DNA of 5,339 nucleotides from Rhizobium sp. LCM 4573. GTDB lineage: Bacteria; Pseudomonadota; Alphaproteobacteria; Rhizobiales; Rhizobiaceae. The translations under genes and the position numbers were made by a program. Within the stretch, counting starts at the first letter, position 1. Every line of letters begins with the position of its first letter. The notes under the pieces are model-generated. The model was not told the DNA's origin. It did not search any database and saw nothing but the letters and a program-made list of their open reading frames with translations. The stretch is taken from positions 45,728 through 51,066 of the forward strand of contig NZ_MDDW01000030.1 in the NCBI RefSeq assembly GCF_001854865.1. Direction: 5' to 3'. Below are positions 1 to 5,177 of this stretch, piece by piece.

Positions 1-1245
1 CAGGCAAAGATTGCGCCCGAGGTGAAGGCCATGCCCGAGACGGTGACGGCGGCCTTCGACGATTTCATGGAGGCTTTTGAAGCCTTCAAGGAGGTAAACG
101 ACCGCCGCCTCGACGAGATCGAGACGAAACTCACTTCGGATGTGGTGACGCGCGACAAGATGGACCGCATCAACCGCGCCATGGACGAGCAGAAGAAGGT
201 GCTCGACCAGCTGGCGCTGAAGAAGGCCCGCCCGCCGCTTGGGCGTGGCGGCGGAGAGTTCTCCGCGGACGCGACCGAGCACAAGGCTGCCTTCGACGCC
301 TATGTAAGGCGCGGCGAGGAAGCGGGGCTGCGCGAGCTGGAGGCCAAGGCCTTCTCCTCCGGCGCCGGCGCTGACGGCGGTTATCTCGTGCCGCCGGAAA
401 CCGACACGGAGATCGGCCGCCGGATCTCGGTGGTCTCTCCGATGCGGGCGCTCTCGACCGTCAGGACCGTTTCCTCCGCCGTGCTGAAGAAGCCGTTTGC
501 CGCGACGGGGCTTGCCACCGGCTGGGTGGCGGAGACGGCGGCGCGGCCGCAGACCGCCACGCCGCAGCTTTCCGAGCTCTCCTTCCCGACCATGGAGCTC
601 TATGCCATGCCGGCGGCGACGCAGTCGCTGCTGGATGATGCGGCGGTAGACATCGAGGCCTGGATCGCAGGCGAGGTGGACATCGTCTTCGCCGAGCAGG
701 AGGGCGATGCCTTCATCCGCGGCGACGGCGTGAACAAGCCGCGCGGCTTCCTTTCCTATTCCACCGTGGCGGAAGAAGTCTGGGCCTGGGGCAGCCTCGG
801 CTACGTGGCGACGGGGCGGGCGGGCGATTGGGCCGCAAACGGCCCCTCCGACACGCTGATCGACGCCGTTTATTCGCTGAAGGCCGGACACCGCCAGAAC
901 GGCACCTTCATGATGAACCGCAAGACCCAGGCCGATATCCGCAAGTTCAAGGACGCGGACGGCAATTACTTGTGGCGCCCGCCGGCGACGGCTGGCCAGC
1001 CTGCTTCGCTGATGGGTTTCCCGATCGCGGAAGCCGAGGAGATGCCGGATGTGGGGGCCGATGCCTTCGCGATCGCCTTCGGCGATTTCCGCGCCGGCTA
1101 TCTCGTCGTCGACCGGGCGGGCGTTCGCATCCTGCGCGATCCCTATTCGGCCAAGCCCTATGTGCTCTTCTATACGACCAAGCGCGTGGGGGGCGGGGTG
1201 CAGAACTTCGAGGCGATCAAGCTGGTGAAGTTTGCTGCGAACTGA
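1..1245 (+). CDS. Phage/GTA major capsid protein (HK97 fold), 5' end cut by window
   Basis: This gene encodes the major shell protein of a tailed-phage-like head, equivalent to RcGTA orfg5. The frame is open to base 1. GTG at 22 and ATG at 31 are in frame, but the codons before them (Q-A-K-I-A-P-E) look like capsid sequence as I recall it from rhizobial relatives, so the true start is probably a few codons outside the window. Nucleotides of about 60-225 encode a charged, heptad-like helical region, the N-terminal scaffold (delta) segment of HK97-type capsids. A linker follows, then the fold proper from about nt 340 (KAFSSGAGADGGYLVPPE), a usual entry point after prohead-protease maturation in this family. 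The C-terminal part has the expected MNRKT and GFPI elements and the RDPYS..YVLFYTTKRVGG ending. At over 407 residues it is full family size. The cleavage site is inferred, not shown. No frameshift or internal stop is present. Confidence 0.95.
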   Translation, partial: QAKIAPEVKAMPETVTAAFDDFMEAFEAFKEVNDRRLDEIETKLTSDVVTRDKMDRINRAMDEQKKVLDQLALKKARPPLGRGGGEFSADATEHKAAFDAYVRRGEEAGLRELEAKAFSSGAGADGGYLVPPETDTEIGRRISVVSPMRALSTVRTVSSAVLKKPFAATGLATGWVAETAARPQTATPQLSELSFPTMELYAMPAATQSLLDDAAVDIEAWIAGEVDIVFAEQEGDAFIRGDGVNKPRGFLSYSTVAEEVWAWGSLGYVATGRAGDWAANGPSDTLIDAVYSLKAGHRQNGTFMMNRKTQADIRKFKDADGNYLWRPPATAGQPASLMGFPIAEAEEMPDVGADAFAIAFGDFRAGYLVVDRAGVRILRDPYSAKPYVLFYTTKRVGGGVQNFEAIKLVKFAAN

Positions 1246-1251
1246 TGCGCG

Positions 1252-1358
1252 AGTGATTAGTGAGCAGTGATTAGTGAGTAGGGGCGGCTATTCGGCCGCC
1301 TTGATCACTTCGTCGCCGCTGCTCGCCACCGACTACTACCGACTAATCACTACTCACT
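1252..1358. repeat. Inverted arms of a 7-nt tandem repeat in the capsid-connector gap
   Basis: Four heptads run in tandem directly after the capsid stop: AGTGATT (1252-1258), AGTGAGC (1259-1265), AGTGATT (1266-1272) and AGTGAGT (1273-1279). The complementary arm is at 1328-1358: ACCGACT, ACT, ACCGACT, AATCACT, ACTCACT. The segments 1260-1281 and 1336-1357 match as inverted repeats at 19 of 22 positions. About 50 bp lie between the arms and contain a separate GC-rich stem-loop. The period of 7 puts TGA and TAG codons into several frames of the left arm on the plus strand. This looks like a small intergenic repeat insertion rather than operon sequence. I recall similar AGTGAGT-type strings in rhizobial intergenic DNA but cannot name a catalogued family. 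Confidence 0.7.
1283..1300 (+). terminator. GC-rich stem-loop after the capsid gene; possible attenuator
   Basis: GGCGGC (1283-1288) pairs perfectly with GCCGCC (1295-1300) around a 6-nt loop, TATTCG. It is followed by TTGATCACTT, which is not a proper U-tract, so a strong intrinsic terminator is unlikely. Its position 38 bp after the capsid stop would suit partial attenuation, giving more capsid than connector transcript, but that role is inference. It could equally be part of the repeat that surrounds it. Confidence 0.35.
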
Positions 1359-1366
1359 GAGGTTCC

Positions 1367-1936
1367 ATGACCTACGCCCTGACCAGTCCGCCCGCGGCGG
1401 AGCCGCTGACGCTTGCCGAGGTGAAGGCGCATCTGCGCCTCGATGGCGGCGAAGAAGATGCGCTCCTTTCCTCGCTCATCCGCACGGCGCGCGAGCATCT
1501 GGAGCGCGAGACCGGGCTTTGCCTGATCGCGCAGGGCTGGCGGCTCTATCTCGATCGCTGGCCCCGCGATGGCGTGATTCGGATTCTGAAATCGCCGGTG
1601 CAAGCGATTCAGAAGATTACCGTTTACGACGCGGATGGCGCCGCTTCTGAAGTTTCACTTGAAGATCATCTTCTGGACGGGACGGGTCGTCCGGCAAGGC
1701 TCTGGCTGCGAGAGAGGCCGGAGCCGGGACGGGCGGTAAACGGTATCGAGATCGATTTTGCCGCAGGCTTTGGCGAGACGGGCGCGGACGTGCCGGACAC
1801 GCTGAAGCGGGCAATGTCGATCCATATCGGCCACATGTTTGCCTTTCGGGGTGCGATTTCGCCCGACCAGCAGCCGGCCGGGATTCCGGTCGGCTATGAG
1901 CGGCTGATCGGGCCGTTCCGGATGCGGAGGCTTTGA
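1367..1936 (+). CDS. Head-tail connector/adaptor protein (gp6-like, phiE125 gp8-type)
   Basis: This 189-residue protein matches the family of phage head-tail connectors that bind under the portal, equivalent to RcGTA orfg6 (rcc01688, the adaptor). The N-terminus carries the usual family opening: a PAAEPLTLAEVKAHLRLD segment (about residues 9-26), then an acidic GGEEDALLSSLIRTAREHLERETG helix pair (about 27-50). The middle includes WRLYLDRWP and the SPVQAIQKITVYDADG strand (about 62-95). The C-terminal helices contain DVPDTLKRAMSIHIGHMFAFRG (about 140-161). The ATG at 1367 has GAGG four nt upstream (1359-1362), a short spacing, and this SD lies at the edge of the repeat in the gap before it. 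The next start is 2 nt after this gene's stop. The fold assignment rests on family resemblance. Confidence 0.88.
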   Translation: MTYALTSPPAAEPLTLAEVKAHLRLDGGEEDALLSSLIRTAREHLERETGLCLIAQGWRLYLDRWPRDGVIRILKSPVQAIQKITVYDADGAASEVSLEDHLLDGTGRPARLWLRERPEPGRAVNGIEIDFAAGFGETGADVPDTLKRAMSIHIGHMFAFRGAISPDQQPAGIPVGYERLIGPFRMRRL

Positions 1937-1938
1937 GC

Positions 1939-2274
1939 ATGGCGATCGTCTTCTTCGATCCGGGGCAGATGACCGCCAGGCTCGACCTCGAGGTGCCGCG
2001 CTCGGAACCGGACGGGCAGGGTGGGGCGCTCACGACCTGGGACGTGCTCGCCTCCATGTGGGCGCGCATCGAGCCGGTCTCGCATGTGGTGCGGGAAGAA
2101 GCCGTGGCGGAAACCGGCACGGTGAGCCACCGCATCTGGATGCGGTTTCGGGAGGATGTGGCTGCGGGGCAGCGGTTCCGCAAGGGCGCGCGGACCTTCA
2201 TGGTGAAGCTCGTGCGCGACCCGGACGAGAGGCGGCGCTATCTCGTCTGCCAGTGCGAGGAGGAAGGACGATGA
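1939..2274 (+). CDS. Head-tail joining protein (phage head-tail adaptor/stopper)
   Basis: This 111-residue protein belongs to the phage head-closure family (SPP1 gp16-like, Phage_H_T_join), equivalent to RcGTA orfg7 (rcc01689, the stopper). The family pattern is readable: DPGQMTARLDLEVPRSEPDGQGG (residues 7-29), then W..V..MWARIEPVS, an HRIWMRFREDVAAGQRF strand, and a basic C-terminal strand ending in an acidic EEEGR tail. I chose ATG 1939 because GGAGG at 1926-1930 sits 8 nt upstream. TTG at 1933 is in frame but would place that SD too close. The gene begins 2 nt after the connector stop and ends in an ATGA overlap with the next gene, so translational coupling is likely. Confidence 0.88.
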   Translation: MAIVFFDPGQMTARLDLEVPRSEPDGQGGALTTWDVLASMWARIEPVSHVVREEAVAETGTVSHRIWMRFREDVAAGQRFRKGARTFMVKLVRDPDERRRYLVCQCEEEGR

Positions 2275-2678
2275 CCGCGGCGAACGCGCTTCTTGCGGCG
2301 ATCCATGCGAGGCTATCCGGCGACGGGGCGCTGATGGGCATGATCGGCCGGGACGGCATCCGCGATCGCTGGCTCGCCCGTACGCATATGCCCTCTATCG
2401 TGTTCGGCGAGATGGAGACGAGGGACTATTCGAGCTCGACGGAGGACGCGGAAGAGCATCTGCTGACGCTGGAGATCTGGTCCGGTGCGGAAGGGCGCAG
2501 GGAGGTGGTGGAGATCGCCGGACGGACGTGTGCGCTGCTCGACGATGCGGCGCTTGCGCTCGATGGCGCGGTTCTCGTGAATCTCAGGTATCGGGATATG
2601 CGCATATGGCGCGAAGCGAAATCGAAGCTGTTTTGCGCCGAGGTTCGTTTCCGTGCGTTGACGGAGCCGGCGTCATGA
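2271..2678 (+). CDS. DUF3168 family tail completion/terminator protein
   Basis: This 135-residue protein is a DUF3168 member, equivalent to RcGTA orfg8 (rcc01690). The family caps the head-proximal end of the tail tube. Visible features are an N-terminal helix (NALLAAIHARLSGD), a PSIVFGEMETRDYSSSTEDAEEH core (about residues 42-64), the TLEIWS strand, the ALALDGAVLVNLRY segment, and a normal ending RFRALTEPAS. The C-terminus therefore seems intact despite the foreign-looking neighbour downstream. The ATG at 2271 overlaps the previous stop as ATGA, and GAGGAGGAAGG just upstream is a strong SD. The frame is also open upstream (to an ATG at 2058), but that region is an out-of-frame shadow of the previous gene. 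The stop shares six bases with the stop of the convergent MFS gene. Confidence 0.87.
   Translation: MTAANALLAAIHARLSGDGALMGMIGRDGIRDRWLARTHMPSIVFGEMETRDYSSSTEDAEEHLLTLEIWSGAEGRREVVEIAGRTCALLDDAALALDGAVLVNLRYRDMRIWREAKSKLFCAEVRFRALTEPAS
2673..2678. other. Palindromic TCATGA serving as stop for two convergent genes
   Basis: TCATGA is its own reverse complement. On the plus strand it reads TCA-TGA, the final Ser codon and stop of the DUF3168 gene. On the minus strand it also reads TCA-TGA, the final Ser codon and stop of the MFS gene. Both proteins therefore end in the same six bases, and no room is left between the genes for a bidirectional terminator. Confidence 0.9.
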
Positions 2679-3878
2679 TGCCTTTGCGCGCGCCCTGCGC
2701 ACCAGGGCGATCAGCATGAGGACGGCGGCAAGGACGGCGAGCGCAAGCGCCATGGCAAAGACGATGGCTGTCTGATAGCCGGCGCGATCGAGAAGCGCCG
2801 TGAAGACCACGGGAGCGGCCGCATTGGCGAGGTTCTGCGGCAGGGAGAGACGGGCCGCCTGCAGTCCGTATTCCCGAGACGAGAAGAGCGCGAGCGGCAG
2901 CAGAGCGCGCGCCACGGCCAGAACGCCGGAACCGAAACCGTAGAGCAGTATGAAGGCGCAAAGACTGGCGGTCGAAGACGGCAGGCCCATAAGGCAGGCG
3001 AAGCTGAGCAGTATCATGCCGGTGCCGGCAATGGAGGTCAGCAACGGATTGCCGCGCCGGCCAAGCAGCATGTCGACGCCGCGCGCCGATATGCCGATGA
3101 CGCCGCGCGCGGCGGCGAGCTGCAGCGCGAATTCGGGCGTTGCGCCCGACTGGCGGAGCAGTTCGAGGAGCGAGGGCGCGAGGCCGAAGGTGACGAAGGA
3201 GGCGATGGTGGTGGTGGCCGCGACGAGGAGAAAGGCTTTTCGGCGTTCGGCTGCCGAGAGTTCGACGGGCGCAAGATCGGCGCTCGAACCCTGTTCCTGG
3301 CGGGCGATCGGCTTCGGAAGAGCGAAGAGATAGAGCGGCAGGCATACGAACAGTTGAATGGCTGCGCAGGCGGCAAAGGTGGAGCGCCAGCCGATCAGGC
3401 CGTTGAGCAGGCTCAATAGCGGCCAGAAGATTGTAACCGAGAGGCCGGTGAAGAGCATGAGGATGGCGATGGTACGCTTGGCGTTCGGCCCCTCGCGCTC
3501 GACCACCGCGGTATAGGCCGGAGCGGAGAGCCCGAATGCGCCTCCGATGCCGATGACGATCCAGGCGAGGATATAGATCATGAGGCCGTTTGCGGCCGCC
3601 AGCATCGCAAGGCCCAGCGCGAATGCCAGGGCGCCGGCAGCAAGCACGCGGGCTGCGCCATGACGCTCTAGCAGGCGGCCGGTCAAGGGGCCGGCAAGTG
3701 CGCTGACGATCATCATGATAGTCAGGCCCGCGAAGATGATTTCGTTCGCAAGACCAAGTTCCGGCGCGATCACGCGCCCCATGACGCCGAGCACCTCGAA
3801 GCTCGTACCCCAGCCGGTGAGCTGCGTGATGGCCAGCACCGCGACGGTCTGGGTGGAGCGCATAGGAGGAGAGGCCAT
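2673..3878 (-). CDS. Major facilitator superfamily (MFS) transporter, substrate unknown
   Basis: This is an integral inner-membrane transporter of about 400 residues, the normal MFS size, with about 12 hydrophobic segments in two halves joined by a charged loop (about residues 182-210, rich in Q, E, R and K). Numbered from the ATG at 3878, the first membrane segment is about residues 10-35. An MFS motif-A-like GRLLERHGAAR follows at about 67-77 in the loop between segments 2 and 3. A second-half GRRGN loop and a final segment ending in a basic RRARAKAS tail are also visible. The start is uncertain: in-frame ATGs are at 3950, 3878 and 3863, none with a clear SD. The long form adds a Cys-rich, non-hydrophobic leader that looks untranslated. 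The gene lies antisense to, and inside, a virion structural operon. No residue identifies the substrate. Its base composition does not stand out from its neighbours by eye. Confidence 0.88.
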   Translation of the reverse strand: MASPPMRSTQTVAVLAITQLTGWGTSFEVLGVMGRVIAPELGLANEIIFAGLTIMMIVSALAGPLTGRLLERHGAARVLAAGALAFALGLAMLAAANGLMIYILAWIVIGIGGAFGLSAPAYTAVVEREGPNAKRTIAILMLFTGLSVTIFWPLLSLLNGLIGWRSTFAACAAIQLFVCLPLYLFALPKPIARQEQGSSADLAPVELSAAERRKAFLLVAATTTIASFVTFGLAPSLLELLRQSGATPEFALQLAAARGVIGISARGVDMLLGRRGNPLLTSIAGTGMILLSFACLMGLPSSTASLCAFILLYGFGSGVLAVARALLPLALFSSREYGLQAARLSLPQNLANAAAPVVFTALLDRAGYQTAIVFAMALALAVLAAVLMLIALVRRARAKAS

Positions 3879-3963
3879 GGTGACGGGGGCGATAGAGGAA
3901 GAGCGTATCGCCTTGCAGTAGCAGGCGGCGCATTTCGGTGGAAGCGACATTTCGATGACGGCG

Positions 3964-3980
3964 GGCGCCCCTGCGGCGCC
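3964..3980 (+). terminator. Terminator-like hairpin just before the major tail gene
   Basis: GGCGCC (3964-3969), loop CCTGC, and GGCGCC (3975-3980) form a perfect 6-bp stem followed on the plus strand by TTTCTCAATTTT. It lies in the 128-bp spacer (3879-4006) between the MFS start and the major tail gene start. As an intrinsic terminator it would block plus-strand readthrough into the tail genes; on the minus strand it would sit in the MFS upstream region. I see no convincing -35/-10 pair in this spacer on either strand. Role uncertain. Confidence 0.35.
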
Positions 3981-4006
3981 TTTCTCAATTTTCGAGAGGA
4001 CAGGAC

Positions 4007-4417
4007 ATGGTGGCGCAAAAGGGCAAGGACCTGCTTTTGAAGATCGACGACGGCGGAAGTTATCTGACCGTGGCGGGGCTGCGTTCGAGACGGCTCGCCT
4101 TCAACGCCGAAACGGTGGATGTGACCGATGCCGAAAGCGCCGGGCGATGGCGCGAGCTTCTGGGCGGGGCGGGCGTGCAGCGCGCCTCGCTGACGGGGGC
4201 CGGTATCTTCAAGGACCAGGCGAGCGACGAACTGGTGCGGACGGCCTTCTTTGCCGGCAGCATCCTGAACTGGCAGGTGGTGATCCCGGATTTCGGAATG
4301 GTGAGCGGCCCCTTTCAGGTGACGGCGCTGGAATATTCCGGCGACCACAATGGCGAGGTGCAGTTCGAGCTGGCGCTGGAATCGGCCGGCGCACTGACTT
4401 TCGGAGCGATCCGATGA
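4007..4417 (+). CDS. Phage major tail tube protein, TP901-1 family
   Basis: This 136-residue protein is the tail tube subunit, equivalent to RcGTA orfg9 (rcc01691). It has the family's opening, MVAQKGKDLLLKIDDGG, followed by Y-L-T-V-A-G-L-R, a strand with N-A-E-T-VDVTDAES-GRWRELL (about residues 33-51), and SLTGAGIFKDQASDELVR (about 61-78). The C-terminal half has the strands expected of a tube protein: NWQVVIPDFG, GPFQVTALEYSGDHNGEVQFELALESAG. The length fits the family. The ATG at 4007 has AGAGGA at 3995-4000, six nt upstream. It is the first plus-strand gene after the inverted MFS gene, so it probably needs readthrough or a promoter not evident here. It ends in an ATGA overlap with the next gene. 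Confidence 0.93.
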   Translation: MVAQKGKDLLLKIDDGGSYLTVAGLRSRRLAFNAETVDVTDAESAGRWRELLGGAGVQRASLTGAGIFKDQASDELVRTAFFAGSILNWQVVIPDFGMVSGPFQVTALEYSGDHNGEVQFELALESAGALTFGAIR

Positions 4418-4770
4418 CATCGCGGATGGGCGGGCGGGCGAACCGCAGACGCGGCGAAGTGGAGGCGGTGATCGACGGCGAGCACCGCATCCTCTGCCTG
4501 ACGCTGGGGGCACTGGCGGAACTGGAGACGGCATTCGCTGCCGGCGACCTCAACGGGCTTGCAGAGCGCTTCGCTTCCGGCCGGCTGAAGGCGGCTGACA
4601 TGATACGGGTGATCGGCGCAGGCCTTCGCGGCGGCGGCAATCTCTTTTCCGACGACGAGGTGGCCGCGATGAGCGTGGAGGGCGGGATCGCCGGTTATGC
4701 GCGGATCGTCGGCGATCTTCTGACGGCAACCTTCGCCGGCCCGGAGGAGGGCGTGACGCAAAACCCTTGA
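4414..4770 (+). CDS. Gene transfer agent gp10 family protein
   Basis: This 118-residue protein matches the GTA_gp10 family, equivalent to RcGTA orfg10 (rcc01692), encoded between the tail tube and tape measure genes and thought to act in tail assembly. The pattern is clear: GGRANRRRGEVEAVIDGEHR at the N-terminus, then LCLTLGALAELETAF, DLNGLAERFASGRL (about residues 44-57) and IRVIGAGLRGGGN, ending in a helix with DLLTATF. The ATG at 4414 overlaps the tail tube stop as ATGA, with GGAG at 4402-4405 as SD. The frame is open upstream to 3955, but that stretch is a shadow of the tail tube gene. The family is characteristic of alphaproteobacterial GTAs and related prophages, which supports the GTA reading of the window. 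Confidence 0.92.
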   Translation: MTSRMGGRANRRRGEVEAVIDGEHRILCLTLGALAELETAFAAGDLNGLAERFASGRLKAADMIRVIGAGLRGGGNLFSDDEVAAMSVEGGIAGYARIVGDLLTATFAGPEEGVTQNP

Positions 4771-4982
4771 ATGCCGCAGCAGGCAGAGGAGCGGTGCGGG
4801 CGGAACCCTTTCCCTGGAAGGCGGCGATGCATACCGGTTTCTGCCTGCTGCGGCTCTCCTCCAGGGATTTCTGGGCGCTGACGCCCCTGGAGCTTTCCGC
4901 CATGACGGGTGGGATGCGGCCGCAGGGCGCGGCTTTCGGACGGGATGGGCTGGAGGCGTTGATGCGGGCGTTTCCGGATTGA
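4767..4982 (+). CDS. Phage tail assembly chaperone, rcc01693/GTA gp10.1 type
   Basis: This small protein (71 residues from TTG) matches the short conserved family encoded between gp10 and the tape measure gene, RcGTA orfg10.1. The core is recognisable: EPFPWKAAMHTGFCLLRLSSRDFWALTPLELSAM (about residues 13-46) and a GLEALMRAFPD ending. The start is unusual. No in-frame ATG precedes the core. TTG at 4767 overlaps the gp10 stop as TTGA, which suits reinitiation, but GGAGGAGGG (4743-4751) is about 15 nt away, too far for a standard SD. GTG at 4794 is the alternative, giving 62 residues, but its GAGGAG (4786-4791) is only 2 nt away. The ATG at 4771 is in another frame. The protein is probably a tail assembly chaperone. 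Confidence 0.85.
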   Translation: MNAAAGRGAVRAEPFPWKAAMHTGFCLLRLSSRDFWALTPLELSAMTGGMRPQGAAFGRDGLEALMRAFPD

Positions 4983-4989
4983 TGACAGT

Positions 4990-5109
4990 CACCCTCCCCT
5001 TGAGGGGGAGGGTCGGCACGTAGTGCCGGGGTGGGGTGACCGTTTGAAGTCAATAGGTTTCACCCCCACCCATCGCTTCGCGATGACCTCCCCCCTCAAG
5101 GGGGAGGTG
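4990..5109. repeat. Multi-hairpin palindromic intergenic repeat, about 120 bp
   Basis: The outer arms 4990-5013 and 5086-5109 are inverted repeats identical at 20 of 24 positions. Each arm is itself a hairpin: CCCTCCCC/GGGGAGGG (4992-4999 with 5005-5012) and CCTCCCCC/GGGGGAGG (5087-5094 with 5100-5107). Two more perfect hairpins lie inside: CGGCAC-gta-GTGCCG (5014-5028) and CATCGC-ttc-GCGATG (5071-5085). GGGGTGGGGTGA (5028-5039) is nearly complementary to 5060-5071. The whole could fold into a cruciform or long RNA stem. It closely resembles the CCCTCCCC..GGGGTGGGG type of dispersed palindromic repeat that I recall as frequent between genes in rhizobial chromosomes. It sits in the otherwise tight gp10.1-tape measure junction and probably inserted there. 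Confidence 0.85.
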
Positions 5110-5117
5110 TGAGTATG
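5103..5117 (+). promoter_or_regulatory. Repeat-derived Shine-Dalgarno and in-frame ATG upstream of tape measure
   Basis: The last bases of the palindromic repeat read GGAGGTG (5103-5109), a near-consensus SD, and an ATG follows at 5115 with 5-nt spacing. That ATG is exactly 63 nt, 21 codons, upstream of the preferred ATG at 5178 and in the same open frame. It could give a longer tape measure N-terminus (MPRHLPVLSKLTVMRKSGEAS). The family's N-terminus favours 5178, so this may be accidental. Confidence 0.4.
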
Positions 5118-5177
5118 CCGCGCCACCTTCCCGTGCTCTCCAAGCTGACGGTGATGCGCAAATCAGGTGAGGCATCA

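Noticed and set aside
828..1256. 142-codon plus-strand frame inside the capsid gene
   Set aside because: Its translation is Arg/Gly-rich, as expected from an off-frame read of GC-rich DNA, and the capsid frame explains the sequence fully.
1282..1327. Short minus-strand reading frame ending TAG at 1288-1290 (SVASSGDEVIKAAE), resembling a protein C-terminus
   Set aside because: It has only about 14 codons, is bounded upstream by a TAG in the heptad repeat, and has no start context. It could be a captured gene 3' end carried by the repeat, but that cannot be supported here.
2584..3933. Long minus-strand reading frame (449 codons) overlapping the MFS gene
   Set aside because: It is a shadow of the MFS gene in another frame. 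The translation is Arg- and His-rich and low in hydrophobic pattern, whereas the MFS frame gives a coherent 12-TM protein with motif A.
2673..3950. Composite mobile element carrying the MFS gene
   Set aside because: I found no terminal inverted repeats, transposase or integrase fragment, or clear target duplication at either edge, so an insertion mechanism is not claimed.
3951..4006. Sigma-70 promoter for the tail genes or for the MFS gene
   Set aside because: No acceptable pair of -35 and -10 boxes with normal spacing is visible on either strand.
3770..4534. 254-codon minus-strand frame across the MFS start, major tail and gp10 genes
   Set aside because: It crosses three well-supported genes, has a Pro/Arg/Ser-rich shadow composition and shows no recognisable domain.
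4315..5053. Minus-strand frames over gp10, gp10.1 and the palindromic repeat
   Set aside because: They are shadow frames rich in Arg, Pro and Ser, running through a non-coding repeat and against conserved phage genes.
4990..5109. CRISPR array or transposon end
   Set aside because: The units are inverted, not regularly spaced direct repeats, so this is not CRISPR. No transposase or target-site duplication is visible, so it is kept as a palindromic intergenic repeat.
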